Positions 23,771-34,257 of a stretch of 64,000 bases of DNA are shown here, one piece after another. The position numbers and the translations under genes were made by a program. The notes below the pieces were generated by a model. The model did not search any database. It had not been told where the DNA came from and saw only the letters and a list, made by a program, of their open reading frames with translations. Source of the DNA: Muscardinus avellanarius (Eukaryota > Chordata > Mammalia > Rodentia > Gliridae); the NCBI GenBank assembly GCA_963383645.1, contig OY726559.1, positions 120,613,405 to 120,677,404 on the forward strand, read 5' to 3'. The stretch's first letter is position 1, and each line of letters begins with the position of its first letter.

Positions 23771-24075
23771 ATGTAAATTTTTGATTATGCTTAGGACAGA
23801 AGTCCATGATCACTTTTTGCTCTTCTTCATGTTTCTGAAGTGGAAACTGGTTAGGGACATGTGGATATGAGTGAGGCCAGCCATTGGCTTGTTTGTTACT
23901 CTGTGAAGAAAATTAATTTTCTCAAATTTAACATATCTTCTATTTATGCACAAGACTGAGGAAGCATATTTCATTAATTTGGAGCAGTTGGGTTTTAAAA
24001 TATTGAAAGTTATTTTTTTCTCTTTTCACTATTTCTTCCCTTTTCCTAACATGATTTATTTCTGGTTTTTACTAG

Positions 24076-24287
24076 CTTTGGGACCATTCGGATCACACAA
24101 TGTTTTTCCACGAGTTTAGACCATTTCTAAGTAGCAGTCCACTGGACCAAGATAATAGATCCAATGAGAGGGGTCACCAAACTCACACTGACTTATGGGG
24201 ACCAAGTCGACCTCCAAGGCTGCCCATGACTCGGAGGTATAGGTCTCGAGGAAGTACTCGTCCCGACAGGTCTCCAGCTATTGAAGG
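24076..24287 (+). CDS. RNF115: RNF115 exon 4 (central linker)
   Basis: This is the largest coding exon (212 bases), between TTTTTACTAG and GTAAGT. It starts in phase 0 and ends with two bases of a glycine codon. It reads LWDHSDHTMFFHEFRPFLSS and continues through PLDQDN, NERGHQTHT, a Pro/Arg segment (PSRPPRLPMTRRYRSRG) and PDRSPAIEG. It encodes the flexible region between zinc finger and RING. In human RNF115 the RSRG-Ser-Ser-Arg stretch is reported as an AKT phosphorylation area. Here the pair is Ser-Thr, which keeps a basophilic RxRxxS/T context. That regulatory link is known for human and only inferred here. Confidence 0.95.
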
Positions 24288-24548
24288 GTAAGTCACTGTT
24301 TTTAAATTATCTTTAAAGGTAGTCTCATAGTAGGTAGAACATATTAGCATGATTTGATTTTTTAAAGTCCTCCTCATATTTTATTGTTTTTGTGGATAGG
24401 ATGTAGATGTATAGACAGAATGAAAATAAAGCTAAATAGAATATGCATGCTTTACTAGTATTAATGAATAATCATAAACTACAGGGTGATAAAATTAATA
24501 TTATAGGTCTCTTTATTAATGTTTCAGATTCACATATAAGTATGTTTA

Positions 24549-24765
24549 GCCAGGTGTAGTGGTGCATGCTTGTAATCCCAGTACCTGAGAAGCTGAGACA
24601 GGAGGATCACAGGTTTGTGGCAAGGCTCAGCCACTTAATAAGACCCTTCAAAATTTAGTGAGACCATGTTTCAAAATAAAGAATAAAAAAGGAATAGGGC
24701 TGGAAGTGTATCCCTGAGATAGAATGCCCTGGGTTCAAACCCCAGTACTGCAAATAAAATAAATG
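24549..24765 (+). repeat. B1-dID SINE
   Basis: A full, moderately diverged copy sits 260 bases after exon 4. Confidence 0.86.
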
Positions 24766-24846
24766 ATATACTTATCAAAATTTCAGGAGATATAAAAGGC
24801 ATATCAAGTATACTGGGTAACATTAGATTTCAAAGATCTCAGCAAT

Positions 24847-25033
24847 GCCGGGCGTGGTGACACACACCTGTAATCCCTGTAGTTGGGAGGCTGAGATGGG
24901 AGTAATCGAAGGTTTGAGGACAGCAAGTAGTTAGACTCTTATCAACCTAGCAAGACCCTTTTTCCAAATAAGAAATAAAATTGGGCTAGGAGTGTTCCTG
25001 GAAGGTAGAGTGCCTCTGGGTTCAATTCCCAGT

Positions 25034-25094
<61 letters not shown>

Positions 25095-25297
25095 AGCCAG
25101 GCATGGTGGTACATGCCTGTAGTTCTGGTACATGGGAGCCTGAAACAGGAGAATCACAGGTTCGAGGCTAGACTCAGCTACTTATTGAGGCCCCTCAGTA
25201 ACTTGGCAAGACCCTGTTTCAAACTAAAAAATAGGGCTGGGGGTATACCTTACAGGTAGAGCCCCCTGGTTCAATCTCTAGTACTCCCTCTCCCCAC
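24847..25297 (+). repeat. Two + strand SINEs joined by (CA)n
   Basis: The first copy (24847-25033) ends in (CA)n at 25036-25093. A second copy starts immediately (GCCAGGCATGGTGGTACATG, 25095) and ends near 25297. Confidence 0.86.
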
Positions 25298-25351
25298 AAA
25301 ACAAAGATCTCAACAGACTGAAGCAATGGACTTTATAAAGATGAAATTTAA

Positions 25352-25567
25352 GCCGGGCCTGATGGCGCACACTTATAATTCTAGCCTTAGGGAGGCTGAG
25401 ACAGGAAGATTGCCCAACTTTGAAGCCAGCCTCAGCTACTTAGGCCCTTTCCAACTCAGTGAGACCCTGTTTCAAAATAAAGAATAAAAAATAGGGCTGG
25501 GGCTATAGCCTGGAGGTAGAATGCCCCTGGGTTCCATCCCAAGTACTGAAAAAAAAAAAAAAAAAAG
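25352..25567 (+). repeat. B1-dID SINE
   Basis: It begins GCCGGGCCTGATGGCGCAC and has a poly(A) tail at 25549-25566. Confidence 0.88.
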
Positions 25568-25841
25568 CTTAAACATGGAATTTAATAGGAATAAATGTAA
25601 ATGTAATAGATTATGACTGCAATAACATTCTTGCATTAAATGTCTATTGAGTGTCTCATCTAGGCACTGGGGATACAGTGAAGAACTAAAACAAATTGTG
25701 TTTCTTGATCTTATGGATACCATTTAGAAAGAATAATAAACATGTGTTTTAAGCATGTCCCACGTCCCAAGGACTGTGCTTCAGTATTACCTGCTTTACC
25801 TCATTTCATCTGAATGAAGTATTAGGTGCTGTGCACAGATG

Positions 25842-26104
25842 ACACAAACCTGCAATCCTCCAGTCTCAGCCTCCCAAGTACTGGGATCCCAAGCATATGC
25901 CACTATGCCCAGCTCTGCCCTTTTTTTGTGTGTGTGGTACTGGGGTTCCTTCGACCTCCGGGCTACACTCCCAGACCTATTTTATGTTTAATTTGGAAAC
26001 AGGGTCTATTAAGACAGCGCGGCTGGCTTCCAACTTGCGCGATCCTCCTGTCTCCGTCTCCCAAGCGCAGGGATTACAAACGTGCACCACCACGCCTGGC
26101 TCTC
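25842..26104 (-). repeat. B1 fragment plus GGGCTTCC-subtype SINE
   Basis: A B1-only fragment ends at about 25912. A shortened GGGCTTCC-type copy (25921-26101) follows, with CTCTGCCC on both sides (25913-25920 and 26102-26109). Confidence 0.84.
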
Positions 26105-26144
26105 TGCCCAATTTTTGTCCTTTCCTTTTCAATAAAATTTCATG

Positions 26145-26365
26145 AGCCGGGCATGGCGGTGCACGCTTGTAATCCCAGCATTCAGGAGGTGGAGATCTGA
26201 GGATCGCAATTCGCAGCCAGTCTCAGCTACTTAATGAGGCCCTTTGCAATTCAGTGAGACCCTGTTTCAAAATAAATAGTAAAAAAATAGGGCTGGGGTT
26301 ATCGCTCAAGGTAGAATGCCCCTGGGTTCCATCCCAGTACCGCAAAAAATAAAAAATAAAAATAA
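26145..26365 (+). repeat. B1-dID SINE
   Basis: It begins GCCGGGCATGGCGGTGCACG, ends CCCAGTACCGC and has an (AAAT)-rich tail. Confidence 0.88.
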
Positions 26366-26746
26366 ATAAAAACTCTCAGAGCCATGGCTTGTCAGTCTAT
26401 GGCCAGGCAGCTTCAAGGCAGGACAGTGGGATGCTGCTCTTACACTAAGGCAGCTGCAAGCAGAGAGTGAACGGAGACTGGAGACACACCGTCTGCAAGA
26501 CCAAGCCCCCACCCACCCAGCCATGCCCGCCTCTCAGCCTGCTGTACTGGGACATTTCTATTCATGAATGTACCACAATTAATTTAGCAACCCCTTAACT
26601 AAGAAGTAGAACTCTTTTAGATTTTCTTCATTTTAAAGTATACTGCATTGAACACACTTGCTTACTTAGGTATTTTTAATATGTCTATGAAAGCATCTTC
26701 CTGTGTTTTCCAGTTTTCTCTTTGTACTTCAATTTGAATATTTTCT

Positions 26747-26787
26747 ATTTTTAAAATTTTTTATTGGTGCATTGTAGTCATACACAG
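26747..26787 (-). mobile_element. Extremely 5'-truncated L1 insertion (about 41 bp)
   Basis: TTTTTATTGGTGCATTGTAG matches the very 3' end of the local L1 family (compare 1030 and 28908). It is flanked by atattttct at 26738-26746 and 26788-26796. This looks like a complete retrotransposition event that copied only some 30 bases of L1. Confidence 0.75.
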
Positions 26788-26902
26788 ATATTTTCTGTTG
26801 ACTTACCTTGAGTTTCATTAATCTTATTTTCTATTATATCTAACCTGCTCTTATATACATTGACTAATTCTGTTTTACATATATTTTTCACTTCTAAACT
26901 AT

Positions 26903-26933
<31 letters not shown>

Positions 26934-26934
26934 T

Positions 26935-27757
26935 GTGGTATTGGGTATTGAACCCAGGGAACATTGTACCTCCAAGTTAGACCCCAGTCCTATTTTATTT
27001 TTAATTTTTTTATGTGTGTGTGGCATCAGGGGTTGAAGCCAGGTACTTCTGAGCTACTTTTTATTCTTTATTTTGAGACAGGATTTCACTAAGTTGTGAA
27101 AAACCTCACTAAGTTGCTGAGTCTGACCACAAACCTGTGATCTGCCTTACAAGTACTGAGATTTCAAGTATGTGCCACCATGCCTAGCTTTATTTTTTAT
27201 CTTGAAACAGGGTCTTGCTAGGTTACTGAGAGTCTTGCTACATTGCTAAGGCTGTCCCTCAGACCTATGATCCTCTGGTTTCAGTCTCCCGTGTATGGAG
27301 ATTACAAAAGTGCACTTTTATACCCAGCCCATTTCCTTCCTTCCTTCCTGTACTGGAGGTTGAACCTAGATGCATTTTACTTCTGAGCTATGCCCTTATC
27401 CCTATTTTATTTTTTATTTTGAAACAGGGTCTTGCTAAGTTGCAGAAGGCCTCATTAAATTCCCGAGGTTGGTTGCAAACCTACAATCCTCTTGTCTCAG
27501 CCTCCCGAGTACTGGCATTTTAAGCATGCACCACCGTGCCCAGCTCTTTTTTTTCTTTTTTAATGGATTCAATTTTTTTCCCCAGCATTGAACCCAGGGG
27601 CATTCTACCTCCAAGCTATACCCCCAGCTGTATTTTTTATTCTTATTTTGAAACAGGATTTCACTAAGTAGCTGAGGCTGGTTATTAACCTGTGATCCTC
27701 CTGTCTCAGCCTCCTAAGTACTAGGATTACAAGTGTGTGCCACCACATCTGGCTTTT
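26935..27757 (-). repeat. Five minus-strand SINE copies or halves
   Basis: After an (ATTT)n run at 26899-26934 the pieces are an ID half to 26995, a diverged copy (27010-27190), a B1-only copy (27191-27330), a full copy (27345-27545) and a full copy (27575-27757). Confidence 0.83.
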
Positions 27758-28001
27758 TTTATACACATAACATATTAATATTAATCATAGTTAAAGCCTT
27801 TTTTTGCAACTCTAATCTCTAAATTACTCTGGTTCCACTTCTATTATTTATTTTTTTCTTTTTGGTGTTTGTTCATTGATCCTGTCATTTGCTGGGTCTA
27901 GTAATTTGGGGTTAAATGTAGATAGTTTTATATTAGAAATTGCAGAAGCTCTAGATAGTGTGATTTTTCTCTAGAGAGTCTCAGTCTTTTCTTGCTAGGT
28001 G

Positions 28002-28003
<2 letters not shown>

Positions 28004-28041
<38 letters not shown>
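28004..28041. repeat. (CA)n microsatellite
   Basis: An uninterrupted CA run of about 38 bases, not attached to a SINE tail. Confidence 0.95.
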
Positions 28042-28047
<6 letters not shown>

Positions 28048-28559
28048 TTGCTTTGATTCTATCAGGGACTTTATGAGAATAAGACTGGCTTATCCTCCTG
28101 ATACTGATAGTCTATTTAGGGTTCACTCTTCTAAAAGTTTCAGTTTAGAGGATCATTAACCGTAATCCTGATTGCATGAGAGTGGCTGTATACTCTGCTG
28201 TATTTCAAAGGCTTCCTCTCAAGTGCTTAGTTTGCTGCTGTATAATTGTAGAGGAAAAGTTGCTGTGTTGTTCTGTGCCTCCTGAGTCTGCAAAAGATTT
28301 GGATTTGATTTTCTCTCATAGTGAACCTTTGAACAGGATTCTCAACCTTCTGTTCTTGTCTAGCATTGCCAAGTTCAGTCAGTTATAGAAACTAGCTCCT
28401 CCTTCCAAGATTATTCCCTGTTTGCAGTCGTAACCACTCTATTTCTCATGCCTTAGTAGCTCTCCTCTGCCTTCAAGCATTTTTTCTGGGTTTTCTATAT
28501 TGTTCAAGGTGTTAACGTTGGTGTGCTACCTACTGCTTTGTCTTACCTGAGGGTGAATG

Positions 28560-28885
28560 GCTATGGAAATATTTCTGTAAGATGAAATTCTAAGAGAAAG
28601 TGCTGGGTCAAATGATATGCCCTTTAAAATTGATATGTTAAATGGCCTCCTTAAAAGGCTGTAATGATTACAGTCCTGCAAACAGAATTTGAAAGTAAAC
28701 CATTAGTACTCAGCAAAATAGATGTCTTTATCTTTGCTAACTTGATAGACAAAACATTTTTGTTACTTTTGTTTTGATTTATGTCTCTGATTTTTCACTG
28801 GATTAAACTTATTTAACTAGAATTTTTATTTCTTCTGCAAATTATATGTTAATATGTTTTGCCCAACTTTTCTATTATGGAGTTT
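28560..28885 (-). mobile_element. Old L1-like sequence, left half, split by the composite element
   Basis: The region resembles minus-strand ancient L1 sequence (GATTTTTCACTGGATTAAAC, TTTTGCCCAACTTTTCTATT). The match appears to resume beyond 32590 (GTTATTTAGGAGCTCTC, then TTTCTTCCCACTCTATTC). The family call is by resemblance. Confidence 0.5.
28871..28885. repeat. Target-site duplication of composite element, left copy
   Basis: TCTATTATGGAGTTT is identical to 32576-32590. On the element's sense strand the junction reads TTTT then AAACTCC, which fits an L1-endonuclease cut. Confidence 0.92.
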
Positions 28886-28904
28886 TATTTATTTATTTTA
28901 AATA

Positions 28905-29246
28905 TATTTTTATTGGTGCATTGTAGTGAAACATCTCAATGGAATACAAGACTTGTGAGGATATACAAGCACACATCATCCAGTTAGTCTTTATCCAATC
29001 CTCATCCCATTCCCTCCCCCTCTCTTGATCCCATGCTTGATTTAGTGATTGACTTTGATATATTTGTTTAAGTACATTATGTGCTTTAAAGAGATTCCAT
29101 CTTTCCCCCTCCCGTCCCCTCTGATAGGTCCCCTTAATTGCTCCTTCATAGGGCCTTTTCTTCAACTAGATTTCCTCCTATTACCCATTTCTTCCTAGCT
29201 TTTGCATATTAGGGAAAACATCTGATTTTTTTTATTTTCTGTGATA
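28905..29246 (-). mobile_element. L1 3' UTR and last ORF2 codons within composite
   Basis: It aligns by eye with 1030-1310 and 40160-40475. Shared blocks include TATTGGTGCATTGTAG, GATTGACTTTGATATATTTG, AAGTACATTATGTGCTTTA and GCATATTAGGGAAAACATC. L1 similarity stops at about 29246, just inside the ORF2 end, where the VNTR begins. Confidence 0.9.
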
Positions 29247-30680
29247 TTTCCCTGTGGATGCCGCATTGCAGGCTCCGATTCCACTTGAAGGCCTAGACAC
29301 CAGCTTCGCCACATGGCAGGCTCTGATTCTAGCCTTGCAGGCCCCCCTCACCACACTGTAGGCTCCAATTCTGACTTCACTGGCCCCAAAACTGGCCTCA
29401 CTGTATCGCAGGCTTTGATCCTGGCCTTGGAGGCACTGGCACTGGCCTTGCTGCAAGGCAGGCTCAAACCCTGGCTTTGGAGGCACCGACACCGGCATTG
29501 CCACAAGGCAGGCTCTGATCCCTGCCTCAGAGGCCCCGGCAACGGCCTCGCCGCACAGCAGGCTTCGATCCCGGCCTTGTTGGCCCCAGCACCAGCCTTG
29601 CCACCCAGCAGGCTCCGATCCCAGCCTCTAAGGCCCCAGCAATGGCCCTGCCTCACGGCAGGCTCCGATCCCGGCCTTGCTGGCCCCAGCACCGGCCTTG
29701 CCGAATGGCAGACTCCTATCCTGGCCTTGCAGACCCCAGTACCAGCCTCACCATATGACAGGCTCTGATCCTGGTCCTCGGAGGCCCCAACACTTGGCCT
29801 TGCCGCATGCAGGCTCTGATCCCAACCTTGCTAGCACCGGCACCAGCCTCGCCACACAGCAGGCTTTGATCCCGTCCTCAGAGGCCCCAGCACCTGCCTC
29901 ACCTCATGGCAGGCTCCGATCCTGGCCTCGTGGACCCTGGCACCTGCCTCACCTCATGGCAGGCTCCAATCCCGGCCTTGCTGGCCTCGGCATCAGCCTC
30001 ACCACCCAGCAGTCTCCAATCCCAGCCTGGCAGGTACTGGCACCAGCCTTGCTGCACAGCAGGCTTCGATCCTGGCCTTGGAGGCCCAAGAACCGGCCTT
30101 GCTTTATGGCATGCTCTGCTCCCAGCCTTGCTGGACCCAGTAACAGCTTCGCTGCCAGCAGGCTCCAATCCCAGCTTCACTGGCCTCGGCACCGGCCTTG
30201 CTGCACGGCAGGATCTGATTCTGGCCTTGGAGGCCCCAGCACTGACCTCGCCTCATGGCAGGCTCTGATTCTGGCCTCTAAGGCCCCGGCAAGGCCTCAC
30301 CACATAGCAGGCTCCGATCCCGGCCTCGCAGGCCCCGACACAGGCCTCGCCTCACTGCAGGTTCTGATCCCAGCCTCGTTGACCCCGACACTGGCCTCGC
30401 CACACAGCAGGCTCCAATCCCAGCCTCAGTGGCATTGGCACCGGCACCAGCCTCACTGCATGGCAGGCTCCAATCCTGGCCTTGCAAGCCCCAACACTGG
30501 CCTCGCCTCACGGCGGGCTCTGATCCTGGCCTCTAAGGCCCCAGCACAAGCCTCGCCACACAGCAAGCTCTGATCACGGCCTTGCTGGCCCTGGCACTGG
30601 CTTTGCTGCTCAGTAGGCTCCTATCTTGGCCTCAGAGGCCCCAGCACCAGCCTCATTGTGCAGCGGGCTCCGGTCTCTGT
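29247..30680. repeat. GC-rich VNTR, about 28 units of about 50 bp
   Basis: A unit of the form CAGGCTCCGATCCCGGCCTT plus about 30 more bases (..GGCCCCAGCACCGGCCT..) recurs every 49-50 bases, with starts near 29269, 29313, 29408, 29457, 29507, 29558, 29607 and 29656 and onward. Units differ by several substitutions and a few short deletions. Because the GC-rich sequence has few stops, long open frames appear on both strands (for example 29677-30573). These are not genes. Confidence 0.95.
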
Positions 30681-30710
30681 CACTGTAAGCAGGTCTACAG
30701 ATGTTCCCTT

Positions 30711-32575
30711 TATTTTTCCCATACTCCTTTTTTTTTTTTTTTCTTAATATGAGAAAGCAGTACATGTCTTTTGCAAAAGCTGGGAGCCTGAATACCTGGT
30801 GGCAATGAATTTTGTCTCCCCTCCAAAGGCAGAGGTCCACAGCTTCACTACAGAGAGCTGGCTCTGCTGCTCCACATGCACCCTGGCCGTCAGTGCTGTG
30901 CAGAGAAGCGTGGTGGCCATGAGGGTTGAACACGCAGTGTGGCGGCCCAACACGGCTATGCAGGGCTCCCTCTGATATGCCCCAAACACTTTTACCACTT
31001 GTCATGTTGTCCAGAATTTCCGAGCATGTGGGGCAGGAGCAGTGTACTTTGGGGAGATTTCCTCAAAAGTCCAATGTGGATTGGACTGGATCTGTCTGCC
31101 CTTCCAAATACTGGTCACTGCCGCTGCCGCCATCTTGATTCTCTCCCGAACACCTTTCCTACACAGCATATTTTCCAGAATTCCCAAGCATGTGTGGCGT
31201 AGCAGTAGACCTTTGGGGAGATTTCTTCAAAAGTTTAAGGTGGATTGGATTGGATCTCTGCCTCTCCCAAATACTGGCCACCGCTACTGCTGCTGCTGCC
31301 ACAGCCATCTTGGTTCTTTTCCGAGCACCGTTCTCACAGAGCATGTTGCCCAAATTCCTGAGCGTGTGTGGTCGTAGCATTCTACCTTTGGGGAGATTTC
31401 TTCAAAAGATCAAGGTGGATTGGATCAGATCTCTGCCTCTCCCAAATACTGGCCACCGCCACCGCCGCTGCCACTACCACCTCAGGTCTCTTCCAATCAC
31501 TTTTTCCGCACAGCATGTTGTCCAGAATTTTTGAGCATGTGCAGCGGTAGTAGTCTACATTTGGGGCCATTTTTTCAAAAGTTCAAGGTGAGCCGGGTGT
31601 GGTGGCTCACATTCGTAATCCCAGCATTTGGGAGGCTGAGACCGGAGGATCATGGTTCACAGATGGCCTCAGCTACTTAGTGAGGCCCTTCGAAACTCAG
31701 TGAGACCGTTTCAAAGTAAAGAAAAAAAAATTGGGCAGGGTGTGTAGCTTGGAGGTCGAATGCCTTTGGGTTCTATCCCTAAACCAGCAAAAAAAAAAAA
31801 AAAAGTTCAAGGTGGATTGTGGATTGGATCAGATCTCTGCCTCTCCCAAATACTGGCCGCCGCCGCCCCTACTGCCACCGCCGTCCTCCTGGTTCTCCCC
31901 TGAGCACCTTCCTTACATGGTATGTTGTCCAGAATTCCTAAGCATGTACGGCAGGAACAGTCCCCCTTCTCGGAGATTTTTTTCAAAAGTTCAAGGTGGA
32001 TTGGATAGGATTTGTCTGCATCTCCTGAATACTGGCCACCATCTTGGCCCCTCTTCAACATTTTTTAATAAAAGAAGACAGAATGTGTGTTTTGAAGAGG
32101 TTGTGAGATCGAGCACTCAGCAGCAATGGATTTTATCTCCCCTCCAAGAGTGGAGGCCCACAGCCTCACCGCATAGAGCAGGATCTTCTGTTCCAAGTGC
32201 ACCATGGCCCCCAGCGCAACCAGGCGCACTGAGTTCCCAGGGACGAGTGGCTGGGCTTCCCGCCTGGCACTTCTGGGCTCCCTTCAACACGCCTGGATCA
32301 TATTTCTTACAAGGTATGTTAAGAGTTTCCCAGCATATGTGACTGAAGTGGTCTTTAATCTCTTCTGGGATGTTTTTCTAAAAATCACTTTTCTTGCCTG
32401 GTGGGCGCCTCGTTTTCGTCTTGCGTCTATTCCGCCATTATCCATTCTCTCCTGTGTTCTAGATAGGAAGTCACGGTTGGAAATGTCCCCTTAAGTTGTC
32501 CCTTAAACCAGATATTAAACCAAAATCTGGTGTCCAGGGCTTCTCCGAGGAATGCCTGCCATCTTGCCCCTCAAT
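30711..32575 (-). promoter_or_regulatory. L1-promoter-like 5' region with tandem monomers
   Basis: Units containing TCCAGAATT..GAGCATG, GGGGAGATTTCTTCAAAAG, GTGGATTGGATTGGATC, CCCAAATACTGGCCACCGCC and a CCATCTTG block repeat with anchors at 31010, 31174, 31348 and 31521. A further unit at 31928 is displaced by a SINE. A diverged one sits near 32322. CCATCTTG is the complement of the CAAGATGG YY1-type site found near L1 starts. It occurs at 31129-31137, 31304-31312, about 32038 and, at the very 5' end, 32560-32568. Promoter function is inferred from the resemblance to rodent L1 5' UTR monomers. Confidence 0.7.
31591..31800 (+). repeat. B1-dID SINE inserted in a monomer of the composite
   Basis: It begins AGCCGGGTGTGGTGGCTCAC and ends in poly(A). 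The 14-bp duplication aaaagttcaaggtg lies at 31577-31590 and 31801-31814. It postdates the composite element. Confidence 0.92.
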
Positions 32576-32590
32576 CTATTATGGAGTTTA
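32576..32590. repeat. Target-site duplication of composite element, right copy
   Basis: TCTATTATGGAGTTT is identical to 28871-28885. Old L1-like sequence continues after it. Confidence 0.92.
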
Positions 32591-32760
32591 AAACGTTATT
32601 TAGGAGCTCTCTCTACATGTGGTGTGGATATTATCTCATATATATTGCAAATACAAATTTCTTCCCACTCTATTCTTTGCCTTGTTTTAGTAACTTTTAT
32701 TATATAGATGTCATTCTTTGTCTTTTTCTCCTTCCTTTCTTTCTTCTTTTTTAAAATTTT

Positions 32761-33375
32761 TTTGTACTGGAGATTGAACCCAGGAGCATTCTGCCTCTAA
32801 GCTACATCCCCTAGCCCTTTTAATTTTTTGATTTGAAACAGGTTCTCATAAGGTAGGCGTGGTGGTGCACACTTGTAATGCCAGTTCGTAGGAGGCTGAG
32901 AGAGGAAGATCAAAGGTTCAAGAACAGCCTCAGCAAATAGTGAGACTTCGGTCAACCTAGTGAGACCCTGTTTTATTTTTTTTTTATTTTTTATTTTTTT
33001 GGTGGTACTGGGGTTCCTGGAAGCCCTTCTACCTCCAGGCTACACTCCCAGACTTATTTTTACATTTTTTTTATTTGGAAACAGGGTCTCCTAAGCCAGC
33101 GCGCGTGGCTGGCTTCGAACCTGCGCGATCCTCCTGTCTCTGCCTCCCAAGCGCGGGGATTACAAGCGTGCGCCACCACGCCCGGCGAGACCCTGTTTTA
33201 AAATGAAAATAAAATAGGATTGTAGATGTAGCTTGGAGGTAGAATGCCTCTGGGTTCAATTCCTAGTGCTACAACGAATGAATGAATGAAGGAATGAATG
33301 AATTGAAATAAAAATAGGGCTGGAGTTGTAGCTCAGAGGTAGAATACCCCTGGATTCAATCCCCAGTGTCACAAA
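32761..33375. repeat. SINE complex with nested GGGCTTCC-type copy
   Basis: A minus-strand ID half (32761-32845) abuts a + strand SINE (32851-32973 and 33187-33272). That SINE is interrupted by a minus-strand GGGCTTCC-type copy (32974-33186), with gagaccctgtttta on both sides (32960-32973 and 33187-33200). A stray + strand ID half lies at 33315-33375. Confidence 0.85.
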
Positions 33376-33384
33376 AACATGAAC

Positions 33385-33820
33385 AGGCTGTTTGGGGTGG
33401 TAGACACCTGTAATCTCTGTACTTGGGAGGCATTAGATGGGAGGAATCATAGGCTTGAGAACAGCCTCAGCAAGTAGTGAGACTTGGATCAACTAAGTGA
33501 GACCCAGTTTCCAAACAAGAAATAAAAATTGGGCCAGGGGTGTGGCTCTGTGGTATCCCCAGTACCACACACACACACACACAAAGTTCTCACTAATTTG
33601 CCAAGGGCCTTGCTAAATTGATAAATCTTATCGTAAACCTGAGATCCTCTTGTCTCAGCCTCCCAAGTACTAGGATTACAGTCATGCACAACCACACCTA
33701 CGTGATTTTTGTTTTTAATTTTTAAGATATCTTCCAATACTTTAGACCAAGGTTTGTTGGTTTGTTTATTTACAGCCTCCCAAGTTACTGGGATTACAAA
33801 CATGTGCCACCATGCCCGGC
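33385..33820. repeat. + strand SINE with (CA)n and two minus-strand fragments
   Basis: A + strand copy (33385-33583) ends in (CA)n. Minus-strand B1 halves lie at 33587-33700 and 33770-33820. Confidence 0.8.
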
Positions 33821-33821
33821 C

Positions 33822-34023
33822 AGACCAAGGGATGCTAGGGATGGAACCTAGGGGCATTCTACCTCCAAACTACACCCCAGCCCTATTTTTATTCTTTATT
33901 TTAAAACAGGGTCTCACTGAGTTGCAAAGGGCCTTACTAAGTAGCTGAGGCTGTCCATGAACTCGGATCCTCCTCTCAGCCTCCCAAATGCTGGGATTAC
34001 AAGCATGTGCCACCACGCCAGGC
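33822..34023 (-). repeat. B1-dID SINE
   Basis: A full minus-strand copy starting GGGATGCTAGGGATGGAACC and ending CACCACGCCAGGC. Confidence 0.87.
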
Positions 34024-34052
34024 TTAGAGCAAGATTTTAAAAAGTTATTCCT

Positions 34053-34257
34053 GAGCCGGGCGTGGTGGCGCACACTTGTAATCCCCGTGCTTGGGAGGCA
34101 GAGACAGGAAGATCACGCAGGTTCGAAGCCAGCTGTGCTGGCTTAAGAGACCCTGTTTCCAAAAATTTAAAAAAGTATAAAATAGGTCTGGGAGTGTATC
34201 CCGGAGGTAGAAGGGCTTCCAGGAACCCCAGTACCACAAAAAAAAAAAAAAAAAAAG
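34053..34257 (+). repeat. B1-dID SINE, GGGCTTCC subtype
   Basis: It has GCCGGGCGTGGTGGCGCAC, the GCCAGCTGTGCTGGCTTAAG hairpin region, GGGCTTCCAGGAACCCC and poly(A). It is little diverged. Confidence 0.92.

Larger units (their letters stand above)
28886..32575 (-). mobile_element. Composite non-autonomous retroelement (L1 promoter-like repeats + VNTR + L1 3' end)
   Basis: This is a single 3.7-kb insertion defined by perfect 15-bp duplications. On its sense (minus) strand it starts at 32575 with GGGGCAAGATGGCAGG. It continues through promoter-like sequence and tandem monomers (to about 30711), then a VNTR of about 50-bp GC-rich units (30680 to 29247). It finishes with the end of L1 ORF2 plus the L1 3' UTR (29246 to about 28905) and an A/T-rich tail. 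No ORF1 or ORF2 body is present, so movement would need L1 enzymes in trans. The layout parallels SVA/LAVA elements of apes. The alternative is an L1 with a large internal deletion whose gap is filled by VNTR. I cannot tell the two apart without other genomic copies. Confidence 0.85.

Noticed and set aside
29677..30573. 298-residue + strand open frame rich in Ala, Pro, Leu and Ser
   Set aside because: It is the translation of the 50-bp VNTR. Long frames also exist on the other strand, which is expected for GC-rich tandem DNA with few stops.
29247..30680. Regularly spaced repeats as a CRISPR array
   Set aside because: The units are contiguous with no unique spacers, and the genome is a mammal's.
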